Origin: Cellulophaga tyrosinoxydans
GTDB taxonomy: Bacteria; Bacteroidota; Bacteroidia; Flavobacteriales; Flavobacteriaceae
NCBI RefSeq assembly: GCF_900176415.1
Contig: NZ_FWXO01000005.1
Span: 170,414-234,413 of the forward strand
Length of the DNA: 64,000 nucleotides
Reading direction: 5' to 3'
Shown here: positions 47,683 to 55,604 of the stretch, one piece after another
Position numbering within the stretch: position 1 is the first letter of the stretch
Layout of the letters: the number at the start of each line of letters is the position of its first letter
Position numbers and translations under genes: made by a program
The notes under the pieces: model-generated
What the model saw: the letters and a program-made list of their open reading frames with translations, nothing else
Databases searched by the model: none
What the model was told of the DNA's origin: nothing

Positions 47683-47755
47683 TGACCGGGCTGGGGCTCG
47701 AACCCAGGACCCTCTCCTTAAAAGGGAGATGCTCTACCAACTGAGCTACCAGGTC
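47683..47755 (-). tRNA. tRNA-Lys (anticodon TTT)
   Basis: A 73-base cloverleaf reads on the minus strand: D arm GCTC/GAGC, anticodon stem TCTCC/GGAGA with loop CTTTTAA giving anticodon TTT, T arm CTGGG/CCCAG with loop TTCGAGC, discriminator A. The CCA end is not encoded. The acceptor stem GACCTGG/CCCGGTC has a T5-C68 mismatch in an otherwise paired helix. The anticodon is clear; the mismatch might be natural or a base error. Confidence 0.93.
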
Positions 47756-47802
47756 ATTATTTCAGTAAAAAACTATCAGGTTAGTTACCCTGTTAGCGGC
47801 TG

Positions 47803-47832
47803 CAAATATACTATCAATAATTAATTATCCAA
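47803..47832 (-). promoter_or_regulatory. Promoter of tRNA-Lys
   Basis: On the minus strand the -33 element TTG (47830-47832) is followed after exactly 19 bases by a perfect TATATTTG -7 box (47803-47810). The next bases GCAGCCGCT match the discriminator of the presumed rRNA promoter at 63806-63835. The tRNA begins about 50 bases downstream. Confidence 0.8.
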
Positions 47833-47904
47833 GCCTATTTTTAAAAAAAATTATTTTTTTTTGAATTGACTATATTTTAATTCAATTTTACACAAAATCT
47901 GAAT

Positions 47905-48420
47905 ATGAAAATTGTACTAGTTGGTTATATGGGAAGTGGTAAAAGCACTATTGGTAGATTGCTTTCTAAGAAATTGAATATCAATTTTATAGATCTTGAT
48001 GATTACATCGAACGACAACTTGAAAAATCAATTTCTACAATTTTTGAAGAGCACGGTGAGATCTATTTTAGAAAAATGGAACATAATTTTGTAAAAGAAT
48101 TAATGAGTAAAAAAGATTCATTTATTTTATCTACCGGAGGAGGAACCCCATGTTATTCTCAAAATATGGAGGTGATAAACTCAAAATCAACTAATGTATT
48201 TTATTTAAAACTTTCTATAGCCGCACTTGTTGAACGTTTAACTTTAGAAAAAGAACATAGACCTTTAATCAAAAATATAGAGACTGCAGAGATGCCAGAA
48301 TTTATTGGCAAACATTTATTTGAACGCAGCTTCTATTATCAACAAGCTACAAATAGTATTTCTTGTGATAATAAAACTTCAGACCAAGTGGTTGCAGAAA
48401 TAATAGGGAGATTAACTTAA
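47905..48420 (+). CDS. aroK: Shikimate kinase
   Basis: 171-aa cytoplasmic enzyme phosphorylating shikimate in the chorismate pathway. P-loop GYMGSGKSTIG at residues 8-18, shikimate-binding DDYIE and FRKMEHNF, STGGGTP and a lid with ERLTLEKEHRPL. The length is standard. It converges with the phosphoribosyltransferase gene, overlapping its end by 9 bases tail to tail. Confidence 0.95.
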   Translation: MKIVLVGYMGSGKSTIGRLLSKKLNINFIDLDDYIERQLEKSISTIFEEHGEIYFRKMEHNFVKELMSKKDSFILSTGGGTPCYSQNMEVINSKSTNVFYLKLSIAALVERLTLEKEHRPLIKNIETAEMPEFIGKHLFERSFYYQQATNSISCDNKTSDQVVAEIIGRLT

Positions 48421-48909
48421 GTAAACAGTATCGTTATTTGTCTTAAACTCAACTTTTACTTGCTCTTGTAAAGATGTAGATAATGAAATGCCTTTATAAT
48501 CAGCCTTTACTGGATATTTTTTATGATTTCTATTCACCAATACCGCAGTTTTTAATTGCTTTAAGGGTACACGTAAAAAATGATGCACTCCATATATTAG
48601 CGTTGTTCCAGAATTAAGAACATCATCTACCAATACAACCGATTTGTTTGCGTATTCATCTTCAGGAATAGATGTTTTAACACCTGTAAGAAGCGGATTG
48701 GTTTTGTCCATACTTACTTTGCAGATGGTGATTTTAGCTTGTGTAATTTCTTTTAACACCTTTTCTATTTTTTTTGCAAAATTTAACCCACCTCCATCTA
48801 TACCGGCAATGATGATTTCACTTTCATCAACATTTGCTTCGTAAATCTGGTAAGCAATACGTTTTACCTTATGTTGTATTTCTTGATGTGTTAAAATTCT
48901 ATTTTGCAT
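48412..48909 (-). CDS. Phosphoribosyltransferase family protein (PyrR/HPRT-like)
   Basis: 165-aa type I phosphoribosyltransferase fold with the PRPP motif VVLVDDVLNSGTTL and the nucleotide-binding GIDGGGLNFAKK near the start. In flavobacteria this gene commonly neighbours aroK. It may regulate or salvage a pyrimidine or purine, but the substrate is not visible. The ATG at 48909 is preferred to the TTG at 48915. Its 3' end overlaps aroK by 9 bases in convergent orientation. Confidence 0.8.
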   Translation of the reverse strand: MQNRILTHQEIQHKVKRIAYQIYEANVDESEIIIAGIDGGGLNFAKKIEKVLKEITQAKITICKVSMDKTNPLLTGVKTSIPEDEYANKSVVLVDDVLNSGTTLIYGVHHFLRVPLKQLKTAVLVNRNHKKYPVKADYKGISLSTSLQEQVKVEFKTNNDTVYLS

Positions 48910-48949
48910 AATCAATTAATTTTCAAATCAAAGATAAAGAAACTGTTGT

Positions 48950-49342
48950 TTACTCTTCATCTTTTTTAATATCTGATGATTCATCAATATAATCTTCTAT
49001 ATCTCGACGGTCTTTTTTGGTTGGCCTTCCAGTTCCTTTTTTACGGTAGTAATCTTTTGAATATTGTAGTAGTTCATTACTTTCAAATTCAGATGCAGGA
49101 GTGGTGTCTAACCTATAGATGTTTACCAATTTAGCACTCACTCTACTTTGAGGAATGTCTAAAACAGTCAGTTCATAGTTTATTTGGTTCTTGCGGACTA
49201 TGATTTTATCCATAGGTAAAACTTCTCGCGAAGGTTTGGCAATTACAGTATTGAGCTTCACATGTCCTTTCTTGCATGCTTCTGTGCCAATATTTCTAGT
49301 TTTAAAATAACGCACACACCAGAGGTATTTATCTATTCGCAT
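48950..49342 (-). CDS. S4-domain RNA-binding protein, Hsp15-like
   Basis: 130-aa protein with an N-terminal S4 domain (residues 1-60: MRIDKYLWCVRYFKTR and KGHVKLN) and a charged lysine-rich tail. E. coli Hsp15 (hslR) binds stalled 50S subunits carrying nascent chains, and this protein has the same size and layout. The gene lies 40 bases upstream of the phosphoribosyltransferase start, so the two form a small minus-strand operon. Confidence 0.85.
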   Translation of the reverse strand: MRIDKYLWCVRYFKTRNIGTEACKKGHVKLNTVIAKPSREVLPMDKIIVRKNQINYELTVLDIPQSRVSAKLVNIYRLDTTPASEFESNELLQYSKDYYRKKGTGRPTKKDRRDIEDYIDESSDIKKDEE

Positions 49343-49420
49343 ATACTATGGTAATTCTTTCTTAATCTTTTAAACAAAAATAGGGGAAAATTGTATCTTG
49401 CGGCACTTAAAATAAGATTG

Positions 49421-50374
49421 ATGAAATTAAGAAGTGTAATTTTTATAGTGTCTGGTGTATTGCTTTTTGCCGCTTGTAAGAAAGATGATGACGGTATTGT
49501 AATTGTACCGCCAACAGATATTAGCGTAATTTTTGAACAAGATGAGCAAAAAATGCAAGAATATTTTTCTACTCATTTTTATAATTATGAAGAATTTGCA
49601 AATCCACCAGCTGATTTTGATTATAAAATAGTTATTGATACCATTGCTGGGGATAATAGTGATAAAATAGCATTAAAAGATTCTGAAAGTTTTGGGTTTA
49701 AAACACTAACTGTAAAGTCTGAGAATGTAGGTATTGATGGTACTGAAGAAATAGAGCATAAAGTATATTATATAATTGCACGTCAGGGTATTGGTGATGC
49801 TACAACTTTTGCCGACTCAACTTATGTTCGTTATCAAGGTGAATTATTAGATGGGACCATTTTTGATTCATCAGCGGCTCCAATTTGGTTTAATCTTCCT
49901 GGATTAGTTACAGGATTTTCTCATGGGATAACAGCTTTAAAGTCAGGAAGCTCGTATGATCCTGAAAATGAAAATCCAGACGGAACCTATGATGTTGATG
50001 GTTATGGTATAGGTGCTTTATTTATACCTTCTGCATTAGGTTATTATCAAAATAGCCAAGGATCTATTCCAGCATATTCTCCAATAATATTTAAGATAGA
50101 TTTATTAGCTGTAAATCCAACGGATCATGATGGTGACGGTATTCCGTCTTATATGGAAGATATTGATGGTAATGGAAGATTAAATAATGATAATACTGAT
50201 GAAGTAGAAGAAGCAAAAGCTTTTACTTTTGTTCCTAATTATTTAGACCCAGATGATGATGGCGATGGCACACCAACAATTGATGAAATTGAGATTAATG
50301 CAGACGGATCGATAACATTTCCAGATGCAGATGGAGACGGTATACCTGATTATTTAGATGCAGACACTAAATAA
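49421..50374 (+). CDS. FKBP-type peptidyl-prolyl isomerase lipoprotein with calcium-binding repeats
   Basis: 317-aa lipoprotein (lipobox FAAC, counting from the ATG at 49421; a TTG 30 bases upstream adds a non-signal extension and is rejected). The middle part is an FKBP domain (VRYQGELLDGTIFDSS, FNLPGLVTGFSHGI, with FIPSALGYY). The last ~80 residues carry repeated aspartate-rich motifs DHDGDGIPSYMED, DPDDDGDGTPTIDE and DADGDGIPDYLDAD, like thrombospondin type 3 calcium repeats. It probably folds proteins at the outer membrane. Confidence 0.88.
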   Translation: MKLRSVIFIVSGVLLFAACKKDDDGIVIVPPTDISVIFEQDEQKMQEYFSTHFYNYEEFANPPADFDYKIVIDTIAGDNSDKIALKDSESFGFKTLTVKSENVGIDGTEEIEHKVYYIIARQGIGDATTFADSTYVRYQGELLDGTIFDSSAAPIWFNLPGLVTGFSHGITALKSGSSYDPENENPDGTYDVDGYGIGALFIPSALGYYQNSQGSIPAYSPIIFKIDLLAVNPTDHDGDGIPSYMEDIDGNGRLNNDNTDEVEEAKAFTFVPNYLDPDDDGDGTPTIDEIEINADGSITFPDADGDGIPDYLDADTK

Positions 50375-50393
50375 AATTTAGTCCGAATAGTAT

Positions 50394-50426
50394 AAAAAAA
50401 GGTTCAACGTAAGTTGAACCTTTTTT
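50394..50426. terminator. Bidirectional terminator
   Basis: Perfect hairpin GGTTCAAC-GTAA-GTTGAACC (50401-50420) flanked by A's on the left and T's on the right. It can stop the FKBP transcript on the plus strand and the outer-membrane protein transcript on the minus strand, which converge here. Confidence 0.9.
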
Positions 50427-50448
50427 GCGTTATTAAACTTTTATAGTA

Positions 50449-51036
50449 TTATAGTTTGATAGATAAACTTAAAATTAATTGATCAGGTCTAGTGTCAATA
50501 CGATCTCCAATAAAACTACCTCCATTGGTATCAATTACGGTAACTTCATTTTCAGTGAAACCTCTTTCGTACCTTAAATCAATTCCAAAATTTCCTATGG
50601 TTAGTCCAGCACCAATATTAAGGCCTATGGTGAAATCTTTTTCAACATCACCCAATGTAATGCCATTATAATCAGTATCTAATATATACTGTAATGATGG
50701 CCCTGCAAACACATTTAACGGGCCAATAATATTTATTCCAAGAAGTAATGGAGCATCTAATTTAGACATATCTAAGCTGTTGTTTTCATAGTCAGATTTT
50801 GTCTTGGTGTAGATTAATTCTGGTCTAAAATAAATCTTGTCTCCAACTTTGCCGAAAATTCCTAGGTGATATCCAACATTACTATCAGGATTTTTGTAGG
50901 CTTGTGCTGCACTATCAAAATAATCCCCGTTGGCACCATAGTTTAAACCACCTTTAATTCCAAAACCAGAATCTTTCTGTGCAAAAGCAATACAACTTGC
51001 AAAAGCTAGTATTGCAGTAAAAATTGTTTTCTTCAT
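50449..51036 (-). CDS. Outer-membrane beta-barrel protein (porin-like, PF13568)
   Basis: 195-aa small barrel with signal peptide (CIAFAQ) from the ATG at 51036; a longer frame from 51105 lacks signal character and is rejected. Typical features are GFGIKGGLNYGANG at the mature start, alternating-residue strands and a C-terminal SLSIKL strand ending near the stop. This is a common flavobacterial family of unknown role (porT or OmpX-like size). It converges with the FKBP gene over a shared terminator. Confidence 0.85.
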   Translation of the reverse strand: MKKTIFTAILAFASCIAFAQKDSGFGIKGGLNYGANGDYFDSAAQAYKNPDSNVGYHLGIFGKVGDKIYFRPELIYTKTKSDYENNSLDMSKLDAPLLLGINIIGPLNVFAGPSLQYILDTDYNGITLGDVEKDFTIGLNIGAGLTIGNFGIDLRYERGFTENEVTVIDTNGGSFIGDRIDTRPDQLILSLSIKL

Positions 51037-51258
51037 ATTTTCTATAGATTTAAAAAAAGTTATAGTATCAAGAACAATACCATAATACTTTTTTGTTCGT
51101 ACCAACTCAACGAGATTTCAAAAAATATATTGTCAAGAAAATGATAATGGATTGTTAAATTCTCTATAGAAACTAGTTAACACTTTAGTAGAAGAAAGAT
51201 AACTTTAGCATAATAGCAACTTTATTTTTTTCTTAAGTAAATTCCCTTCTTAGTTAAC

Positions 51259-51266
51259 TATATTTG
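51259..51266 (+). promoter_or_regulatory. -7 box of the tgt promoter
   Basis: Perfect TATATTTG. No TTG sits at the -33 position. The box overlaps the TTG at 51264, so transcription would begin near 51270, which rules out that codon as the start and supports the TTG at 51285. Confidence 0.65.
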
Positions 51267-51284
51267 CGCTTATTTACAAAAGAT

Positions 51285-52415
51285 TTGAAATTTACATTAA
51301 AGCATACCGATCCTCATAGCAAGGCTAGAGCAGGAGAAATGATAACCGACCACGGGAAAATAGAAACACCTATTTTTATGCCTGTTGGTACTGTAGCTTC
51401 TGTAAAAGGAGTGCATCAAAGAGAATTAAAGGATGAAATTAATCCAGATATTATTCTAGGGAATACATATCATTTATACTTACGTCCAAAAACAGATATT
51501 ATAGAGAAAGCGGGTGGTCTTCATAAATTTATGGGTTGGGATAGAAATATTCTTACCGATAGTGGTGGTTATCAAGTATACTCCTTGTCAGGCAATCGTA
51601 AGATTAAAGAAGAAGGTGTAAAATTTAAATCTCATATAGATGGGTCTTACCATGTTTTTACTCCCGAAAATGTAATGGAGATTCAACGTGTTATTGGGGC
51701 TGATATTATTATGGCTTTTGATGAATGTACCCCATATCCTTGTGATTATAAATATGCGCAACGCTCTATGCATATGACGCATAGATGGTTGGAACGTTGT
51801 ATAAAGCATTTGGCAAAAACACCTTTAAAGTATGATTATAGTCAAACTTTTTTTCCAATTGTTCAAGGATCAACATATAAAGATTTAAGAAAACAATCTG
51901 CAGAATATATCGCAGGTGTAGGTGCAGAAGGAAATGCTATTGGAGGTCTATCAGTAGGTGAGCCAGCAGAAGAAATGTATGCAATGACCGAAGTGGTTTG
52001 CGCAGTATTACCTGAAGATAAACCACGATATTTAATGGGTGTAGGAACGCCTATTAACATATTGGAAAATATAGCTTTGGGTATAGATATGTTTGATTGT
52101 GTAATGCCAACGAGAAACGCAAGAAACGGAATGTTATTTACAGCGCATGGAACCATTAATATTAAAAATAAAAAGTGGGAAGATGATTTTTCTCCCATAG
52201 ATGAAATGGGGATCACATTTGTTGATACGGAATATTCTAAAGCTTATTTAAGACACTTGTTTGCTGCAAATGAATATTTAGGAAAGCAAATTGCCACAAT
52301 TCATAATTTAGGATTTTATTTGTGGTTGACTCGTGAGGCAAGAAAGCATATTTTAGCTGGTGATTTTTACGAGTGGAAAAACAAAATGGTAAAACAAATG
52401 GATAAAAGACTTTAA
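51285..52415 (+). CDS. tgt: tRNA-guanine(34) transglycosylase (queuosine)
   Basis: 376 aa from the TTG at 51285 (E. coli Tgt has 375). It exchanges guanine for preQ1 at position 34 of tRNAs with GUN anticodons. Active-site stretches are LTDSGGYQVYSLS, DECTPYPCDY and GGLSVGEP with the MGVGTPINILE helix. The Tgt zinc motif C-x-C-x2-C-x~25-H expected at residues ~305-335 is not obvious: the region MGITFVDTEYSKAYLRHL lacks cysteines, as in the zinc-lacking Tgt forms known in Bacteroidota. The permease follows 2 bases later. Confidence 0.88.
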   Translation: MKFTLKHTDPHSKARAGEMITDHGKIETPIFMPVGTVASVKGVHQRELKDEINPDIILGNTYHLYLRPKTDIIEKAGGLHKFMGWDRNILTDSGGYQVYSLSGNRKIKEEGVKFKSHIDGSYHVFTPENVMEIQRVIGADIIMAFDECTPYPCDYKYAQRSMHMTHRWLERCIKHLAKTPLKYDYSQTFFPIVQGSTYKDLRKQSAEYIAGVGAEGNAIGGLSVGEPAEEMYAMTEVVCAVLPEDKPRYLMGVGTPINILENIALGIDMFDCVMPTRNARNGMLFTAHGTINIKNKKWEDDFSPIDEMGITFVDTEYSKAYLRHLFAANEYLGKQIATIHNLGFYLWLTREARKHILAGDFYEWKNKMVKQMDKRL

Positions 52416-52417
52416 GT

Positions 52418-53497
52418 TTGACAATCCTTGACAGATACATATTAAAGCGTTATTTAATAACATTCTCGGCAATGTTATTGCTTTTTATTCCTATTGGAAT
52501 TATGGTGCACTTGGCTGAGCAGTTGGGCAAAATGCAAGATAATGAAGCACCGTTTAATGAAATTATGGTTTACTTAGGTAACTTTTCGATAACCATTGGG
52601 AATATCTTATTGCCTATTTTTCTGTTTCTATCTGTAATTTTTTTCACCTCTAAATTAGCTAGCAATACTGAAATTGTTGCCATTTTAAGCTCAGGAATAT
52701 CCTATAACAGATTTTTAAGACCTTATTTAATTGGGGCAACTTTTGTCGCTGTTTTTATGTTTTTTATGGGGATGTTTATTGTGCCCAATGCGAGTATTGG
52801 ATTTAATGAATTTCAGTTTAAATATCTGAAAAAAGGTAGGCAAGATAGAGTTACCGAGAACATATTTAATCAACTAAACGAAAGAGATTTTATATATGTA
52901 AGTCGTTTTGATCCAGTTCGGCAGATAGGGTATAATTTTACCATGGAGCACTTTGATGAAAATAATGTAATGGAATATAAATTATCTGCAGCCAATATTC
53001 GATGGGTTCCTTCAGATACTTTATATAGATTAACATCTTATGTAAAAAGGAGTATTAAGGGAGAAAAGGAAATTGTGGAGACCAAAAGGCGATTAGATAC
53101 TATTTTTCCTTTTCAAATTAATGATTTAACACCTGTGTCATATATAGCGGAGACGAAAAATTTATTTGAACTTAATACTTTTATCGAAGACCAAAAACGA
53201 AAAGGTGCCTCAAATATAAATAGCTATATTTTGGTCAAATACAAACGTTGGTCATTGCCAATAACAGCCTTTATCTTAACCTTAATTGCTGTGGCTGTTT
53301 CTGCACAAAAGCGTAGAGGTGGGATGGGAGTAAATCTAGCTTTTGGAATTTTAGTTGCATTTATCTACATATTTTTCGATAGGGTATTTGGTACCCTAGC
53401 AGAACAATCAGGTTTTTCACCATTATTAGCAGTTATAGTGCCAAATTTATTGTTTGGTTTTCTAGCATTTTATTTGCTAAAACAAGCTAAGCGATAA
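52418..53497 (+). CDS. LptF/LptG-type lipopolysaccharide export permease
   Basis: 359-aa inner-membrane protein of the YjgP/YjgQ family: N-terminal helices (LDRYILKRYL, then FIPIGIMVHLAEQLG), a periplasmic beta-jellyroll region from about 130 to 260, and three C-terminal helices (AFILTLIAVAVSAQKRRGGMG). It forms the LptB2FG transporter carrying lipopolysaccharide to the outer membrane. It starts with TTG, 2 bases after tgt, and is translationally coupled with it. Whether it is F or G cannot be said. Confidence 0.88.
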   Translation: MTILDRYILKRYLITFSAMLLLFIPIGIMVHLAEQLGKMQDNEAPFNEIMVYLGNFSITIGNILLPIFLFLSVIFFTSKLASNTEIVAILSSGISYNRFLRPYLIGATFVAVFMFFMGMFIVPNASIGFNEFQFKYLKKGRQDRVTENIFNQLNERDFIYVSRFDPVRQIGYNFTMEHFDENNVMEYKLSAANIRWVPSDTLYRLTSYVKRSIKGEKEIVETKRRLDTIFPFQINDLTPVSYIAETKNLFELNTFIEDQKRKGASNINSYILVKYKRWSLPITAFILTLIAVAVSAQKRRGGMGVNLAFGILVAFIYIFFDRVFGTLAEQSGFSPLLAVIVPNLLFGFLAFYLLKQAKR

Positions 53498-53532
53498 CTA
53501 GTGCCAATTTTAAACTCACTTTTAATTATCAC

Positions 53533-54426
53533 ATGACCGATAAGCTTAAAAATTACCTGCATTTACATTTTATTGTATTTATATGGGGATTTACGGCAGT
53601 TTTAGGCAAACTTATTAGTATAGATGCCTTGCCTTTAGTATGGTTTAGAATGGGTATTGCCGTTGCTATTATAATCTTGTTTATTGCTATAAATAAGTTT
53701 TCATTAAAAATTGCTCCAAAAAAAATAGCAATAATGGCTATTGTTGGAATTGTCATTGCGTTACATTGGTTAACCTTTTTTAAGGCAATTAAGGTCTCTA
53801 ATGTTTCTGTTGCCTTGGCAACACTCTCAACGGGTGCATTTTTTACTGCGTTAATAGAACCAATTGTTTACAAGCGTAAAATGATTTGGTATGAAATTGT
53901 TTTCGGAATAGTAGTTATTATTGGACTTTACATTATATTTAATGTAGAGACTCAATATATGGAAGGCATTATTTTGGCTTTAATATCGGCTTTATTATCC
54001 TCCATTTTCGCGCTCGCTAACGGTAAACTAATTAAAACCGAACGCCCCAGTGTAATATCATTTTATGAATTATTATCTGGCGTTGTATTTCTGTCTATTT
54101 ACTTAGCATTTGCCGGAGATTTTAAACCTAGCTTTTTTCAATTATCACAAGCAGATTGGTTGTTTTTGTTTCTGTTGGCATCCATATGTACAGCTTATGC
54201 TTTTATAGCTTCTGTACGGGTAATGAAGTATATAACGCCTTATACGGTTATGTTAACTGTTAATCTTGAACCAGTTTACGGTATTATTTTGGCATTTTTG
54301 TTTTTAGGTGATAGCGAAAAAATGAATCCACTTTTCTATGTTGGCGGATTATTAATTTTGAGTACCGTGGTAGCAAATGGACTTCTCAAGAACAAACGAA
54401 AAACAAAAAAAATCAACAGGAGTTAG
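53533..54426 (+). CDS. EamA/DMT-family transporter
   Basis: 297-aa inner-membrane protein with ten helices in two EamA halves (residues 1-145 and 150-290); conserved bits include HFIVFIWGFTAVLGKL, ALATLSTGAFFTALIEP and NLEPVYGIILAFLFLGD. The family exports small metabolites or amino acids, and the solute is unknown. It is 35 bases from the lptF/G-type gene and probably in the same transcript. Confidence 0.85.
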   Translation: MTDKLKNYLHLHFIVFIWGFTAVLGKLISIDALPLVWFRMGIAVAIIILFIAINKFSLKIAPKKIAIMAIVGIVIALHWLTFFKAIKVSNVSVALATLSTGAFFTALIEPIVYKRKMIWYEIVFGIVVIIGLYIIFNVETQYMEGIILALISALLSSIFALANGKLIKTERPSVISFYELLSGVVFLSIYLAFAGDFKPSFFQLSQADWLFLFLLASICTAYAFIASVRVMKYITPYTVMLTVNLEPVYGIILAFLFLGDSEKMNPLFYVGGLLILSTVVANGLLKNKRKTKKINRS

Positions 54427-54445
54427 GCATACTTATTTAATGTTT

Positions 54446-54453
54446 TATATTTG
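54446..54453 (+). promoter_or_regulatory. -7 box of the accA promoter
   Basis: Perfect TATATTTG, 38 bases before the accA ATG. A Shine-Dalgarno-like AGGAG follows at about 54473-54477. This is unusual for Bacteroidota, where such sites are generally absent, and it may raise translation of accA. Confidence 0.6.
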
Positions 54454-54483
54454 TCTACAGAATAAAATTAAACAGGAGTACTC

Positions 54484-55437
54484 ATGGAATATTTAGATTT
54501 TGAACTTCCAATAAAAGAGCTTGAAGAGCAGTTGGATAAGTGCATGATTATTGGAGAAGAGAGCGATGTTGATGTTACAGAAACCTGTAAGCAAATAGAA
54601 AAGAAACTACTGGAAACTCGTAAGGATATCTATAAGAACCTTACCGCATGGCAGAGAGTTCAACTTTCTAGACATCCAAACAGACCGTATACCTTAGACT
54701 ATATAAATGCCATTTGTGGCGATACATTTTTAGAATTACACGGAGATCGCAATGTCAAAGATGATAAAGCAATGATTGGTGGTCTGGGTAAAATAGGGGA
54801 TCAAAGTTTTATGTTTATTGGTCAACAGAAAGGCTACAATACTAAAACGCGCCAGTACCGTAATTTTGGTATGGCTAACCCAGAAGGCTATAGAAAAGCT
54901 TTAAGATTAATGAAATCTGCCGAAAAGTTCGATATTCCTGTTGTTTGTTTTATCGATACTCCAGGTGCTTACCCGGGTATTGAGGCCGAGGAGCGAGGAC
55001 AAGGTGAAGCAATTGCGCGTAATATTTTGGAAATGACACGTTTAAAAGTGCCAATAATCGTTGTGATTATAGGTGAAGGTGCTTCGGGTGGAGCATTAGG
55101 TATAGGTGTGGGAGACAAAGTGTTAATGTTAGAGAATACTTGGTATTCCGTTATTTCTCCTGAATCATGTTCTTCTATTTTATGGAGAAGTTGGGAATAT
55201 AAAGAAATTGCGGCTGATGCTTTAAAATTAACTGCTACAGATATGAAAAAACTAAAGCTAATCGATGAAATCGTACGTGAACCTGCTGGCGGTGCTCATA
55301 GCTTTAGAGAGAAAACTTTTGAAATTGTTCAAGGTAAAATTCTTTCTCATTTTGAAGAATTAAAAAAGTTATCACCAAAAGAATTGATTAAAAACAGAAT
55401 GGATAAATATGCCAATATGGGTGTATTTAATGGTTAA
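54484..55437 (+). CDS. accA: Acetyl-CoA carboxylase carboxyltransferase, alpha subunit
   Basis: 317-aa alpha subunit that, with AccD, transfers carboxyl from biotin to acetyl-CoA in fatty acid synthesis. Clear motifs are [54 protein letters not shown] and [15 protein letters not shown]. The length is exact for the family. It has its own promoter box and a strong palindromic terminator after it, so it is a single-gene unit. Confidence 0.96.
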   Translation: MEYLDFELPIKELEEQLDKCMIIGEESDVDVTETCKQIEKKLLETRKDIYKNLTAWQRVQLSRHPNRPYTLDYINAICGDTFLELHGDRNVKDDKAMIGGLGKIGDQSFMFIGQQKGYNTKTRQYRNFGMANPEGYRKALRLMKSAEKFDIPVVCFIDTPGAYPGIEAEERGQGEAIARNILEMTRLKVPIIVVIIGEGASGGALGIGVGDKVLMLENTWYSVISPESCSSILWRSWEYKEIAADALKLTATDMKKLKLIDEIVREPAGGAHSFREKTFEIVQGKILSHFEELKKLSPKELIKNRMDKYANMGVFNG

Positions 55438-55461
55438 AAGCTGTTTTTTCTTACAAATGAG

Positions 55462-55494
55462 AAATCTGAAGAATTAATTCTTCAGATTTTTTTT
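55462..55494 (+). terminator. accA terminator
   Basis: A perfect 28-base palindrome (55462-55489; arms AAATCTGAAGAATT and its complement) merges into a run of eight T (55487-55494). Strong rho-independent terminator 25 bases after the accA stop. Confidence 0.9.
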
Positions 55495-55591
55495 GTTATC
55501 AACATAAAATTGTAACTTATTAACAAGGTTATTGTTGATGAACTGTGAATATAGAATAGTCATTTTTAATGCTAACTGAAGGTTAATTGCA

Positions 55592-55599
55592 TACTTTCG
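55592..55599 (+). promoter_or_regulatory. Possible -7 box of dnaB
   Basis: TACTTTCG (one mismatch to TAnnTTTG) ends 5 bases before the dnaB ATG at 55605. If used, the transcript would start about 2 bases before the ATG, making a leaderless mRNA. No -33 TTG is at the ideal spacing. Confidence 0.4.
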
Positions 55600-55604
55600 T
55601 ACTT

